From Hydra vulgaris (Eukaryota > Cnidaria > Hydrozoa > Anthoathecata > Hydridae), in assembly GCF_038396675.1 (NCBI RefSeq), contig NC_088930.1, forward strand, positions 32,532,001-32,596,000: a DNA stretch of 64,000 nucleotides, read 5' to 3'. The notes beneath the pieces were generated by a model. It worked only from the letters and a program-made list of their open reading frames with translations. It made no database searches and was not told the origin of the DNA. The translations under genes were made by a program, and so were the position numbers. Of this stretch, positions 48,283 to 62,019 are shown piece after piece. How positions within the stretch are numbered: the first letter of the stretch is position 1; each line of letters opens with the position of its first letter.

Positions 48283-49457
48283 AAGGGGAGAGCTGCCTCG
48301 GAACACTTAAGGAACAAATATTTATTAACCAAAGATGGCTGAACTATGAAAACATTTATGACTTGATTAATACAAACAGACAACCCAACTATGCTTTTAA
48401 CCATAATTTGACTTAATTGATTGAACTGTTAATGGAAGTAAATTTGTTTATGCAAAGGTATCATTTTGTTCCAACCAAGACAACTTGTTCCCTAAATTGG
48501 AACACTTTAATTTCTTAATAAAATCAGTAAAATCAACAAAATTTGATTTAAAATGATTTTTATCTTAACAGTGAAAATTTAAACAGTTAATTCAAAACTT
48601 ATAATAGGATTAATATTACCTTGACAAACTAAAGTTCTAGAAACCAAAAATTGTATAAAAGCTTCAACGGTTATGATATTCTCCTAATTTATTGATTAAA
48701 AATCACTAAATTAAATATTATTTTTAAGGTTTATGGTCGTTACTATGTATTTTTAAATTGCGCTCAAACTATTTCTACAACCCTTTGATTTTATTACTGG
48801 TTAAGTAAGAAAAACTTCATAGTAAACTTTGGGCTATTTTGTTCTATCGCTGCAATATCATGCTTGCAGCAACTTATATCACTGCAATATCATGCTTGCA
48901 GCAACTTATATCACTGCAATATCATGCTTGCAGCAACTTATATCACTGCAATATCATGCTTGCAGCAACTTATATCACTGCAATATCATGCTTGCAGCAA
49001 CTTATATCACTGCAATATCATGCTTGCAGCAACTTATATCACTGCAATATCATGCTTGCAGCAACTTATATCACTGCAATACCATGCTTGCAGCAACTTA
49101 TATCACTGCAATATCATGCTTGCAGTAACTTAAAAGATAAGTTTATATTGTTATTTTGAATTTTAAATCCCATTGAATTAAACACAAAAAACCGTGTAAC
49201 TTAGAACAGTATAATTTACCCAGAGCAATCAATACAGTGTAAACACAAAATTAGATTAACGAAAAAAATGACCCCAAAAGACTTTAAATCAATGGTGCAC
49301 ATGCACTTTTTGAGGAATAACTTTCAAAATGTGTCAAAGCGTATAAAATAAAGCGTTTTACTAAAAAAATGCAAAATATAGCCATAATTAATTATTTTTC
49401 AAAAATAAATGCAAGTGTTCCAATTAAGGCGCGGTGCCAATTATGGCAACTCTCCCC
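48283..49457. mobile_element. Element with short inverted ends enclosing a minisatellite
   Basis: The left end AGGGGAGAGCTGCC and the complement of the right end (AGGGGGAGAGTTGCC) match. Both are followed by GGAACAC-containing sequence. No coding potential. The 32-base minisatellite lies inside. Confidence 0.55.
48851..49132. repeat. 32-base minisatellite, nearly nine copies
   Basis: TGCAATATCATGCTTGCAGC plus AACTTATATCAC, repeated almost without change (one ATACCATG variant). 32 is not a multiple of three, so the same peptide text appears in all three frames; these are not genes. There are no spacers, so it is not a CRISPR array. Confidence 0.98.
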
Positions 49458-49459
49458 CT

Positions 49460-51440
49460 AATGAGATTAAATTTAAAGAATATTTGATAATGACATTAGA
49501 AATTGTTACTACAAAATTTCCACTGCGAAGACAAGGTGAATACAATTTTTGATTTATCAAAGCATAAACAGGTATAATGCACAAACATTTTTTGCCCTGC
49601 TGTTTATGGGGTAATCAATAAATATATTCTTATGTCGTCTCTAAATTGTAAATGCTTATATATAGTACTTATACTATAGCTTTATAGTATAAAAGTATAT
49701 TATAAGTAGTATAGTATAAAATTTTGTAAATATTTAGTTATAAAAGTTATAAAAAACATTGTTTATAATACAGACCTATATACGTCATATTACTTATATA
49801 AAGTTTAAAAAAGTTATAACATAATTTTAATAATTATAAGTTTTATAAATTAAAACTACGCTAACTAAATCGAAGAAACTTTAAGGGGTTTGATGATAAG
49901 ACATTTTGACTTCTACTTGCCCCAGTCAGCTTGTAATTATATATATTTGTTTAAATTTATAGATAACATTGCAAAATGTTTAAAATGACGAAATAAATAA
50001 TAATAATAATAATAAGACAAGATCTTAACGTTTAATATACGTTTAAATAGACTAAATCTAAACGCTTTATAAACGTTTATTAGATCTAAAGCTAAATTAG
50101 ACTAAATCTAAACGCTTTATATACCTATAATAACCCGATAATAATTTTTTGAATTAATTCAATAAATGTTTCAGTTCAAAACGCATCTATATGGTACCCG
50201 TTTCTTAATGTTGACTGTGTACATAGTTTTTGAAAAACTCACTTACTTTGTAACATTAAATTAATTTTCCTGCTAAGCTTGATTCAATTAATTTGCAACC
50301 TGTCAAAATTTGGAAAAAATTACTTGCTTTGTGAGTTTGTTTTAGAAAGTCCCCCTGAAATCTCCTACTGGTACTTAATTTATGGGAGGGGGCGTTGATT
50401 AATTTTTGGGAAATTTTTCCACGTACCCTGATGGTATTATTAAAATAGTATTTTTATATAAAATTATAATGTAAATATCTCAATATAAAACTTTCACATA
50501 AAAATACCATCTGGTATTTATCAAGAACCTTCAAAAATGTCAAACATTACTACAAAAAATTTACTATAGCAATCATAAGCAACAACCGATGTTTTCTCAT
50601 TTACAAATTTATTAGATATAAGTTGTGGAGAGAAGTACCTCGGGATCTGGAGGAATTCTTTTTTATATTGAGAAACTATTTGAGCAATCATAAACAGTTT
50701 ATCCAAAACCTGTTTCCTCGTTCACAAACATATTAGATATAACTTGTTGGTTGGAGCTCCTTAGGGATCTCGGGTGGTCTTTTCTTTCTCATTTATATTT
50801 ATAATCTTTATTAAACCTATATTTCAATTTTAAAAGCTTGTTGTTCGCTGAAGCAAACAACAGCGTTGTTCGCTGATCACACCAATGTGAAATAGTAAGA
50901 ACAGTATTACCTTAAGAACATATCAGTTAAAAAGACTTTTGATTAAAATGATCTTAGAAGTTAACAAGACAAGCAAGATGCTTGATAACTTTATTGAGCA
51001 AGATTTTAAGTGTAAAATTTGAACATTTTCGGGATATCCTTAATAATAAATTATTTATTTTTGAAAAATTTTATTCTTTCAATTAAAAAAAAGATTCTTT
51101 AAAATTTAAAGATTCTTTAGATAAAAAAGATAAACTTATCATATTTCTTTCAGAAATTTAAAATAAGAAAATTAAACTCAATATAAATTGTCAAATTATT
51201 AATTATTAAATAATCAACTTTGAGGAAATACAATAAATGAACAAAGATTGAGTGATTACTTATAAAAGAAAAAATAAATTATGCTAATCAGATAACAGCT
51301 ATTAAAGTTAGTGATAATATTGTAGTTGGATGGTGTACCTTGAGGAAATGACAAAAGAGTTGGTGTTTAATTATTAAAAAAAAAATTATGCTTATTAGAT
51401 AAAATCTATAAAAGTCAGTTCATAGAGATATAAGTATTTT
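49460..51440. other. Non-coding region with one imperfect direct repeat
   Basis: No gene recognised. 50571-50680 and 50690-50790 are imperfect direct copies (AAATTTATTAGATATAAGTT versus AAACATATTAGATATAACTT, then GGGATCT). AAACGTTTA-type text lies at 50020-50130. Confidence 0.5.
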
Positions 51441-51459
51441 GTTAATAGAAACCTCAGAA

Positions 51460-52765
51460 GTAAAATTCGAATCTTTTTTAAATTCTCATAATACCAATGT
51501 AATGGACAATAGTGAACTTACGGAAGGAGAACTGTTGGATGCAATGTTTTTGTTAAAACTTAAAAAAAGTTTAAAAGTTTTTTTAATCTATATTTAAAAC
51601 AAGGCGTTTGTCCTGAAAAACTTAAAGTTGAAAAAGTTGTACCAATTTTCAAATCTGGTGATGTTTCAAGCGTTGTAAACTATAGATCGACTTCAATTCT
51701 TCCTTTTTTCTCAAAAATACTAGAAAGAATTATGTACAATAGACTTTATTCCTTTCTAAATAGAAATAATATTCTTTACAACAAACAATTCGGATTTAAG
51801 TCAAGACATTCCACTGACCATGTCATTATTTACCTTATTCATGGCATACTTAAAGCATTTGATGAAAAAAAATATACTGTAGGAGTTTTCATAGATCTCA
51901 GCAAAGCGTTTGACACAGTTGATCATAACATTTTTCTAGCTAAACTAAAACATAATGGCATAGAAAACTCAAACATTGATTGGTTCAAAAGTTACTAAAC
52001 AAATAGAAAACAATACATTTCGTATAGCGAAGGAAAATCAAAATATATGACAGTAACATACGGTGTTCTTCAAGAATCAATACTTGGACCACTACTACTC
52101 TTTCTTGTTTATATAAACAACTTACATAAGTTTTCTAATATTTTAACTTTAATTTTATTCGCCGATGACACAAACTTGTTTTACTCTAATGGTAACATCG
52201 ATTTATTATTTGAAACAATCAATAAGGAACTCACAAATTTAACTGAATGGTTCAAGTCGAATAAACTATCCTTAAATATAAGTAAAACCAAATACACTCT
52301 TTTTCATAGACTCCACAAAAAAAAAATATTCCATTAAAACTTCCCTATGTATTGATAATTCTAATATAAAAAGAGAGCGCTCGCGTGCGTTCTTAGGAGT
52401 ATTTCTCGACGAAAATCTTTCATGGCGCGAACACATAATTATAATAGAAAACAAAATATCAAAAAATATTGGTTTATTATATAAAGCTAAAAGGTTTTTA
52501 AACCAAAACTGTATAAAAAAAATATACTTTTCTTTTTTTCACAGCTACCTTAATTAATGGAAAATTGCAGGGTGCAGCACCAACGCAACCAAAATAAAAA
52601 AGTTACTCAGGACAAAAACATGCTGTACAAATTATTTCAAACGTAAATAGTTTAACGCCCTCAAAAGGTTTATTTAATAAACTAAATATACCCGATGTTT
52701 ATCAACTAAAAATTTATCAGATACTTACTTTTATGTACAAAATTGATAATAAAACGACACCTGTA
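51460..52765 (+). pseudogene. Jockey/CR1-like LINE, 3' truncated by a hAT element
   Basis: Reads FSKILERIMYNRLYSFL, NKQFGFKSRHSTDHVIIYLI, VFIDLSKAFDTVDHNIFL, an altered GVLQESILGPLLL block (usual GVPQGS), LILFADDTNLFYSNG and NKLSLNISKTKYTLFH. It then decays into several frames. Same clade as the copy at 27-30 kb. The sequence stops abruptly at the hAT end near 52766. Confidence 0.92.
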
Positions 52766-54370
52766 ATTAGGGAATCCAATACCGATATACCGGGATACCG
52801 AATACCGGGATTTCGGTCAGTTTTGTCTAGTTTCGAATACCAGTATTAAAAGGCTTAAATACCGGTATTTCGTACTTAAATGGTTAATTTTTTATTTATT
52901 ATTTTTAGCATTGAAACTTCATTTGTATACTTCATGTTTTAAATTGATTTATAACGAAAGTTTTAATTAAAGTATTACAACATTTAAGTAGATATTAAAA
53001 TGCAACTATTTTTGAGACTTATCGCATTGTCGTATTTCAGATTATAAATATACAAAAATTCGTAAACATTTGTTCCTTTTTTTTAAAATATTTTTATTCT
53101 ATCATGTGTTTAAACTCTTTGTTCGAGTAAAAATCTAATATATAAAAGTAAAGTTGTCAAACTCTGATTCATAGAGAACTCTTTGATGAAACTCTTCTCA
53201 TTATTACTTGGCTCATTTTTAAAATCATTTAAATTCCCAGGAGGTTTATAATTACGGGTTGCTGTTTTTATTCTTTTTTGAAACAATCATAAGTGCGTAT
53301 ACTTTAAAGCAAAGCGTTAAATATTCTTTAGTTCTTGAGTTCTTGATTTTACATTTTTAGTAAAACGGCGAGGATCTAAAAATAAAACACGAGTTCACAT
53401 TTTTACAAATTACAAAATCTTTGTAAACCTATTTCTAAATATTTTAAAAAAACTACAGAGGACTCGCTGGCAGCAATCTTATCTAGAATGACAGCACTTG
53501 ATGGGCTTCCATTCAGAATTTTTCATAACATCCGATGATCTTCGAAAATCATTAAAAGCATTAAATTTAAGTGATAAACTTCCAAAATCCGCCACGACTA
53601 TATAAAAAATTGTAACTAGTTATAGCAAAACTATTCGACAGTTAATAATTAAAGAAATATCAAAATATAAATTAAATGGAAAAAGTTTTAGTATTACTTT
53701 TGATGGGTGGACTTCCCTAAGGAACCTGCGATATATAAACGTGAATCTTCACTCGGAGTCATAGTTTTGGAATTTAGTGTCAGTGTCAGTGGAGGTTTAC
53801 CTGCAGAAAAATGTGTCAGTTTTAAGTGAAAAATTGAATCAGTATGGTTTGCCATTAGAAAAGAATATTGTTTGTTTAACAAATGATGGTGCAGCAGTTA
53901 TGCAAAAAGGCAAATCAATACCGGCTGCTAGGCAGTTGTGTTTGGCCCATGCAATTCAACTTGCAGTTGTAGATGTTCTATATAAAAAAGAAACAACCGA
54001 AGAAAGAACCTTATGTTCGAATGAATCAATAGACTTTGACTCATATTCAGATGCTGAAGAGCACGAAAACTATGGTGTCTATTAAAATATTTCGAATACA
54101 TACGAGGAAGGATTGGTGATGGATTACGATATATAAGAACAAGATACAGAAATAACACATAGTCAAATTGATCCCCTTATACAAAAAGTAAGGAAAATTG
54201 TGCAAATATTCAAACATTCACCATTAAAAAATGAAGTACTACAGAGTTATGTAAAGCTAGAAATTCGGCAAAGAATACTTCTTAATTGTATTTTCAAAAA
54301 CTAGAAAGAATAGCCTATTAGTAATGCTCGAACGTTTTCACAAATTAAAGTCATGCAATAAAAATCTTTA
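52766..54370 (+). pseudogene. hAT transposon relic with transposase
   Basis: The left end is rich in ATACCGGTATTTC-type text (several overlapping direct and inverted copies, 52780-52880), typical of hAT subterminal regions. The transposase reads LAAILSRMTALDGLPFRIF, TSDDLRKSLKALNLSDKLPK, KSFSITFDGWTSL, NIVCLTNDGAAVMQKGKS and CLAHAIQLAVVDVLY (the Cys/His hAT signature), then KVRKIVQIFKHSPLKNEVLQ. Stops and frameshifts throughout; the 3' part is lost near 54300-54370. Confidence 0.9.
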
Positions 54371-54381
54371 AAAAAAAAAAA

Positions 54382-54426
54382 AAAGTGGTTTTTGTAAACA
54401 AAGTTTTTTTTTACAAAAACCACTTT
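54382..54426. repeat. Hairpin with 16-17 base arms
   Basis: AAAGTGGTTTTTGTAAA and its exact complement around a T-run, directly after a poly-A run at the break point of the hAT relic. Confidence 0.85.
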
Positions 54427-54429
54427 GCT

Positions 54430-55210
54430 TATAAAAAAATTAATGTATTACAAGTTATCTTGTGGCATTTTTTAATGTAGGTCACTAAAAACATTTATTA
54501 TGTAAAGTATTTAAAAAATATTTAAATTGCTTCATAATATATAATCATAAGCGTATCTTATAATAGTGTGTTAGTATATAAAAACAGTTCATTTTTGCAT
54601 ACCATCTGCAGCTTATTAGTACCAAGTACCTGAGCATATTAATAAAAGTACTAAGTAATAAGTACCTCAGCATACTAATAAAATAAGTACCTCTATCGTG
54701 ATATATGCGCAACAAATTTCTTCCAGTATTTTGATGTTTTTAGAAACTTTAAGTTTTTTTAAAAATCTCTCCCTTTTATTTGTTATAGTATATAATATCT
54801 TTATATATGATATGTATATAGTATCTATAAAACTTCATCAGTGTTTTATTTTATATTTTAAAAATCGAAATACTGACTATCAAGAGTGTTTTTCAAGAAC
54901 CAAGTATCGATGTGTTAGCAAACTTCAAAAAAATCATTCTTCAAATAAGTTATTATTTTCTTTAAAGGTAAATAAAGAAAGAAAAAAGCTAAAGCAACCA
55001 ACAAAATCTAGATAAGAATGTAGAGCCTTTAATGCTTTCTACATTGTAATGCCAACCTTTAAGATTTAAGTTTAAAAAATTAAAAATTTATTACTCATTG
55101 AATAAACTACTTCGAAAGATGATATATTTAATCTTGTAGAAACTTGTGTTCGGCAAGTCTATTTCAGTTAAACATAGTGTTCAAGTTACAATGAAAAAAA
55201 ATCCATACTC
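54430..55210. other. AT-rich stretch, no recognised gene
   Basis: The 105-residue + frame at 54698-55015 is AT-rich and unrecognised; its Lys-rich end (KVNKERKKLKQPTKSR) could be transposon debris. Confidence 0.4.
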
Positions 55211-55214
55211 TCTT

Positions 55215-56000
55215 ATCAAATTTAGCGTATTTTAGTCAATGCTGCTGTGTATGTGGGTGTTCACCAAAAGACATGAACAACATTGAAGAAGTTACAAAAC
55301 TTCCCTTTTCACCGGATAGGCTTTAATATAGATTTTCTGCACTTCATTTATGGATACGATTTTTTGAGTGCACTATATTTCATATAAGGTACTAATAAAA
55401 AAATGGTAAACAAGAGGAGACGCATAAAAAGCATTTGTTAAACAACAAAAAATAAATATACAAAAAAGATTCCAATAAAAAAAGGGACTTATTGTTGACT
55501 ATCCAAATAGTAGAGGATCTGGAAATTTAAATGACGACATTACTGCTTAAAATGCCTTTTCAAATGAAGATGAATTTGCAGAAATTACAAGAATAAAAAA
55601 AAAACTAATTGTAAAGTTGCATTGTAATTGTAAAGCACATAATCTTAATTTGTATATCGAGTGGATTTCAAATTGATACAAGTAAATTTTACTTATTTTT
55701 GCTGAAAACTGCAAAGCTCTATTAGTACTTGTAACATTGGTATTACATGCTTTAGAGTATTCACAAGATCTTAATTTATGGTACAAAAGTAATGGAAAGT
55801 TTATTATTGCCAATAGGTCTGTTTAGTGAAGAAGCTCAAGAAGCTACAAACAAAAAATTTAGAAAATTAAGGGAATATCATTCCCGTTAAAATTCAAGAA
55901 TAAAGACAAATGAAGATGTAATGAAAAGACTTTTATGTACATTTGATCCAGCTATTGCATCTTAAAGAAAAACTGTTTCTCCAAAACTCGGGGAAATTTT
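55215..56000 (+). pseudogene. Fragment of a DDE transposase (SEEAQEA-type)
   Basis: Pieces read CVCGCSPKDMNNIEEV, then LHLWIRFFECTIFHI and, near the end, LLPIGLFSEEAQEATNKKFR, IKTNEDVMKRLLCTFDP. I recognise these as blocks of a Hydra transposase family whose catalytic Glu lies in SEEAQEARNK. The layout parallels SEQATEALHSNF of the Chapaev-like element, although the sequences differ. Many stops; both ends missing. Confidence 0.65.
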
Positions 56001-56073
56001 TTTTTCAACCAGTTAAAACAGAAATTTCCCCGAGTGTTGTTGAACTTTTTTTTGCGAGAATTCTACGTTCTCG

Positions 56074-56215
56074 GTGCAGTTAAGGCAATTTTAAAATATT
56101 ACAGCGTCTGTATAATATTTTGCCGACTGCGACATATTTCCGTTAAATGATCAGGTCTGTGAATTATGAAATCACGGAAAAGTAAAATGATAAATTTGAC
56201 CGTAACATAAAATAA
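56074..56215 (+). repeat. Dispersed repeat A, copy 2
   Basis: Collinear with 13024-13190. Confidence 0.85.
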
Positions 56216-56225
56216 AAAAGTTATT

Positions 56226-56610
<385 letters not shown>

Positions 56611-58269
56611 AACTCAAAACGAGAATGCGCTTTAAGGAAATAACTGTTAGAAGTGTACCTAGGACGTCCGTAATTAGCATAAACATAAACAGCAAGTATT
56701 TCTTGTTGTTAATGTTTATTTGTTGAAGAAGTTATGCGCGTAGGTGTAATTGTATTTGTTTAGTTTGTTTTTGAATTATATTTAGTTGTTTATGTTTTTG
56801 AATCAATGTTTCAAGTTTGCATAAATTCGAAAAAAGTTATACTCTTTAGAGTGTAAAGTTTTGTGGCTTTAAATATTTCATATTATCAATATTATTAAAG
56901 CGATGCATTGATCATGTATAAATTTGTAATCATTATTAGAGTCTTTTATAGCAACTTTATCAGTACCTATTCTTGTTTACTTGTGTTGATAGCAGTTGTA
57001 TAAACATATAGTATCTATCTTCCTACATTATTACATCCCTCCTTTTACATCACTGTATATGCATATGAATATTACCTAAGCCCTTTTAAATCCCTAAACA
57101 TACATCTTAATTATTACCTCTCCCTTGTAAACCATTGTACACGTTTCACTGTGATATTGAGTGATATTAATAGCAATTGTATAACCTTGTAATATCTGTC
57201 TGTCTGAATTATTACTTCCCCCTTTTAAATCACTAAACATGCATCTGAATTATTACCCCCTTCTTGTATATCACTGTATATGTGTTGCTTTGATATTGAT
57301 ACTGAGTGATATTGATAGCAGTTGTATAACCATGTAGTATTTTTCTGTGTGAATTATTACCTCCCCTACTGACAGGTACCAAAAAATTATGTCTGTGACC
57401 TAATTTTTCGCCGCAAACGGACGTTTATCAAACTATTTAGGTAGGCTATATACCTATATCTTGTATAGGTACCTATACAAGCAGAAATAATTCAGAAAAG
57501 CTGATAATGAAATATATCTCAATATTATACTAGTGATTGTTTAGAGTATGATTAGGTTAGATGTAAATGATAAAGTGGCTATAAATCACTCTGATAATGA
57601 TTAAGCCTCGTTAATTCATAACTGTAATATTAAATATTTGAGTCATAAAACGGTACACTCTTAAGAGCGTAACTGTTTATGGATTTATGCAAAAGAAATT
57701 GAAAAATTGATTCCAAAACATAAATTTTTAAAGCATTACGAATAGGTAATATTTAGAAAATTTTTTTAAATTATTGAGTTGGAACATCATAACAAACCAC
57801 ATTTTTCTCTAATTTTGGACGTGCTAGGTACACTTCTAATAGTTATTCCCTGAAACGCATTCTCGTTTTGGATTTTTCATAGGGGGCGGTGGGAATAATA
57901 CTACATCAGTCTGTGGAGTAGAGTAAATCCTAAGCTTCCTCTGATCCATGAGAAGTCAGTTGCCAAAAAAAATTTCTAGACTTCTTAAGAGAGTTTTATC
58001 TGCTGAAGGAAAATTCAAACAAAAACAAGGAATATCTTGATTACAACTTTGAGCATTTGTTTGATTTGTCTTCTTGTGGTCGTGGACTTCCAGTAGTAGC
58101 TTGCAATAATAAGTTAGGAATATTGTTAATTTCATTTTTACATGCAATACTTATTTTTAGCTTGTGCTAAACTTTATACAAATAATTGTTTATAACTTGA
58201 TATGATATTTTTTTATAAGTTCAATGCTAAATTCAAAAGATTGTATTGGATAATTTTATATAATTTTAT

Positions 58270-60620
58270 AATTTTAATGATATGTTTTTGTTTTCAGTTT
58301 TTCTGTAATGCTTTTTTATAAAAATGATACAAAAATTATTCTAATAGATTTTAAATATTTTTATAATGCATGCAATTTTTTTATGCATAGATCTGTTAAG
58401 TGTAAGAATCCTTTGGATTGCAAAACAACACACTTTGCTTGGTTCTGTGAAAGCGGTAAAAAGGTAAATAATTTTAATTTTAAAAATTAGACTTTATTTA
58501 ACTCTTTAATCTGTAGTAATTCAGAGAGCTTTGAATCTGGTAGTAACAATCAAATACACGTCAGAGTGAAAAAATAGTGTACTTTTCTTCCATTTTGTGT
58601 TTATTATTAATAATAGAACAAAATAAAGTATTTTACTTTTATTTTGCTTTATTATTAATAATAAACAAGCCTAAGAGATGGTTTAAACTGTGATTTTCTT
58701 AGGTGTTTAGGATATTGTAAAATATATTTGAGACTATTTTATTGTATTTATTCTATTCTGGAATTACTTTAACAAGTTTATTATTGAACTGAGTAAACAC
58801 CTTGTTAAAAAAGTTTAAAATTGTTTTAGGTACCACCATTGTATAGAGAATATTTAAAAGATCAAAAATCGAAAATTAGAATAACAGGAAGGTTTCAAAT
58901 TGGTACAGTAGATAAAAAAACAGCTGCCAGAGAAAAAAAGAAAGCAAGAGAGAGAAACTAACAAGCAGATATAAAGATGTATTAAGTTGCCTGCTGCGGA
59001 AATTCAATGTGATTTCAATCTGGATACTGAGTTATTTGATAATAGTAATAAGTTTGAATCTGATCCAGACTTTTCTGCAACCGTGCCAGTTGAAAAAAAT
59101 TATACTCATTTAACAAATTTGGCAAAAGCTGCTATATGGTTTGAAATTAGCAATGCTGCAACAGCTGCATTGGCAACAGCTGTATTAATAGACTATTGTC
59201 TATTGTATTGTAAAAAAATTTAATAAATCACAAATAATAACTGAAAAAAAGATTTTTGGAGAAAGAAAAAAAGAATCAGCACTATCATAAGTTCTAAACG
59301 CTTAGCTGATGTTAAATAATTAAAGGTTATTGGAATTGATGGAAAAATTGACAAGTCTACATTAGTACATTCTGTTAGCTGTAACACTGATGAAGATCCT
59401 ATTATTGTTGCTTCAACCAAAGAAGAACATCATCTTACATTTACAGCAGAATATGGGCTAACAGCACAAAATTATTTGACTTGTGTAGTTATACCTAATG
59501 GAACTGGCACAACCATGGCAAACGCTGCTGCAAATGTTTCAACAGAATATAATAGTATTCAGAGCTTAGTCGCTATTATTGTAGATAACACAACTTTTAA
59601 TACAGGTGCAGATAACAGTTTGGTTATAAAACTCAAAAAAATTCTTAAAAGAAGTTTGCACCTTTTAGGATGTTTGCTTCATCAAGTTGAACTTCCACTG
59701 CGACACATATGTGAATTAGATGGAAACACAAATGGTCTTATAAGGGGCCTATTGGAGATGCTGCATCTCATCAAACTCTTCATGAACAGCTATTGGTTGA
59801 GTTTGTTCCCATATATTTTGAAATAGAGTTGTTTGTTAGCAGTGAGGTTATAAGCGATATTAGTACAGACCAGTGAAAGCTTTATGAGTACTGTGTGGGT
59901 ATCTCAAAAGGTTTTATATTAAAAAAAATTCTTGCAAAAAACCTGGACCAATTTTTCATGCGAAATGGCTAACTCTAGTCATAAGAATAATGATGGTTTA
60001 TATTAGGACTGGTAAACCATCTCCTGAGTTATTAGTAATAACTAAATATATTGTTCAAGTCTATTGTGTAATGTGGTTTGCTATTAAGCGCTCCAGAAAA
60101 TACAAAGATGCTTGTCAACTTCTGTACAAAACCATTCAATTAGTCAAGCTTCAAGACAGCAGGATTCAGAGCATTGTTTTTAAGAAATTACAAGGAAATT
60201 CATATTGTCGTTTGCAAAAAAATTTCCTGTACTGCATGCTGCTGGATAAAAATCTGAATATAAGAAATCAAGACCTCAACCAAATCCTTAAAATAAGAGC
60301 ATTAAAAGAAGACATTACTTTTAAACCAAAGATTAAGCCAAATCCAAAATGAAAATAAGATTTGATGCTGAGTCTTGGGATTGATGCTGAGTCTTGGGAT
60401 TATCTTGTTTCTATTGATGATATTCAGGTTGAGCCCCAAACAACTCTTTGCTGAGAGAGGCAATTAAATCAAACATAAAACTTTGTGTAATAGATATGCC
60501 TAACAATTCTTAATCTGTGGAGAGAGCAGTCAAATTAACCTCAGAGGCATCTAAACAGGTTTATGGTTACGAAAAGAGACACAAATTCAATTTGACTAAA
60601 ACCTAAAGTCGAAGAGAGAA
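58270..60620 (+). pseudogene. Decayed transposon-associated gene of a widespread uncharacterised family
   Basis: An N-terminal exon reads NDTKIILIDFKYFYNACNFF and CKTTHFAWFCESGKK, ending at donor AAAAAG|GTAAAT. A second block from 58830 (VPPLYREYLKDQKSKIRITG) leads to ISNAATAALATAVLIDYCLL, VIGIDGKIDKSTLVHSV, NTTFNTGADNSLVIKL, LLHQVELPLRHICELDGNTN, then TDQ, and finally SVERAVKLTSEASKQVYGYE. I recognise this order (NTG, LHxNELPLRHLFxxLDGxTxGP, SVERHVKLVTEAS) from uncharacterised repeated proteins of cnidarians and insects. Multiple stops. A 19-base unit is duplicated at 60364-60401. Confidence 0.65.
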
Positions 60621-60786
60621 TAAAAGAAATGTAAAAAAGTGTGACTATTTTATAAAATGAATGTCTAATATGTTAGTTATACTTTTTGTTTATTTGTTTT
60701 TTTCTTTAACTGCTGAATGAAATAATTACTGTAGTCAATAATCTAAGTATAGTTCTATTGATATTAAATTCTTATTACACAGACTT

Positions 60787-61127
60787 CCAGGGCCGGTTTT
60801 TTAGGGAGGAGGGCAGTTGGTGAAATGGACACAGGCTCCACGATTTAGGGTCCCCTAAACGCTAATGAACTTCCTATTAAAGCTTTTTGTAATTAATTTA
60901 ACAACTATTCAAAATGACTAAAAATACGCATAAAATTATTGAAATTATTAAAAATTTGGATTAATCTTAGTTTTCGATAGTTTTTCTGTTTTTTATCTTT
61001 ACAACCTTTTTTTTCAACAAACGGTAAAAATTCAAGAAGCCTGTTAGTATAAAATTATATTTATATTTGTGGGCCCCTAAAATTATTATTGTACTCGGGC
61101 ACCAGAAGTAGAAAACCGGGCTTTTAG
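60787..61127. mobile_element. MITE, hAT-like ends
   Basis: The left end CCAGGGCCGGTTTTTTAG and the complement of the right end (AAAAGCCCGGTTTTCTAC) are inverted. CAGGGCCGG-type termini are common for hAT-derived MITEs. About 340 bases, no coding potential. Confidence 0.55.
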
Positions 61128-61294
61128 ACCACTAAAAAATAGGCTATAAAACATATCAAAATGGCTAAAAAGTATGATTACTAAATCCAATTACCCAAAG
61201 TGAAAATAACTATAAAAAAAGTAAATGTTATTGTTTTGTGTTATTAACATTGCAATAAATAAATGCCAGTGTAACTCTTCATGATTAAAAAAAA

Positions 61295-61735
61295 GTTATG
61301 CATAGTTTAATAATATGATCTATTATGATCGTTTATTCGCAGTTTTTCTATTATTATATTTTTTGCAAAAATTGATGTGGTATTTTGACAACTATATTTA
61401 ATCAATATGTATCTGAACAAATTAGAACTAGGATCTATAGTGGGTTAACGCACTTTTTCAAAAGTTTTTAACTAAAATCAAGTTAACGCTGTTGAGCAAA
61501 ATTGATTTAAAGACTCAAAAATGGCGTTCTTTAGGTTCACTATTAGAGGTAGTAAAAAGGTTTTGAAAATTATATAAAAAATAAAAAAGTTTTTTTAAAC
61601 ATTATAAGAACCTAAAGCAAAAAAATGTTATAACATCTAAAGCTCTTGTTTAATACGCTAACAAAATCATGCTAATTTCAAATAAAAGTGTTCAAATAAC
61701 TTTAAATCGTTTTAATTACACCGAGTTTTAAATAA
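61295..61735 (+). repeat. Dispersed repeat B, copy 2
   Basis: Collinear with 13300-13740, same orientation. Confidence 0.9.
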
Positions 61736-61924
61736 ATGACAAGTATAATTCGTAATTTTTAACTGTAATTAAAAAAAAAAAGACTTTTTGTATAATTTTT
61801 AAAATTTTTAGCAATAAAAATGAGCTTGATATTCATTTTATATGGTTTTTATAACTAATTTATAACAGTTCTAATTAAAAAAAGATAAAAATAATAATTT
61901 TGGCACTAAAGACAATGTTTTGCT

Positions 61925-62010
61925 CCCACTGTGCAGTGGTACAATTTAAACCACGGCAATGCACTTCATAAACGCTGCGAGCCAACCACTTCGGCCACTA
62001 AGGTGTATTG
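61925..62010 (-). mobile_element. tRNA-like SINE head or decayed tRNA
   Basis: On the - strand: TAGTGGCCGAAGTGGTTGG, a good box A of Ser/Leu tRNA type, and GTGGTTTAAATTGTACCAC as a weakened box B. The arms do not form a full cloverleaf by eye. Confidence 0.4.
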
Positions 62011-62019
62011 TTCGATAAA

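Noticed and set aside
48851-49132. CRISPR-like array of 32-base units
   Set aside because: Units are directly contiguous with no unique spacers, in a eukaryotic context.
48829-49159. Three overlapping repeat-peptide frames (ACSNLYHCNIML-type)
   Set aside because: The 32-base unit cycles through all frames, so the peptides are a by-product of the minisatellite.
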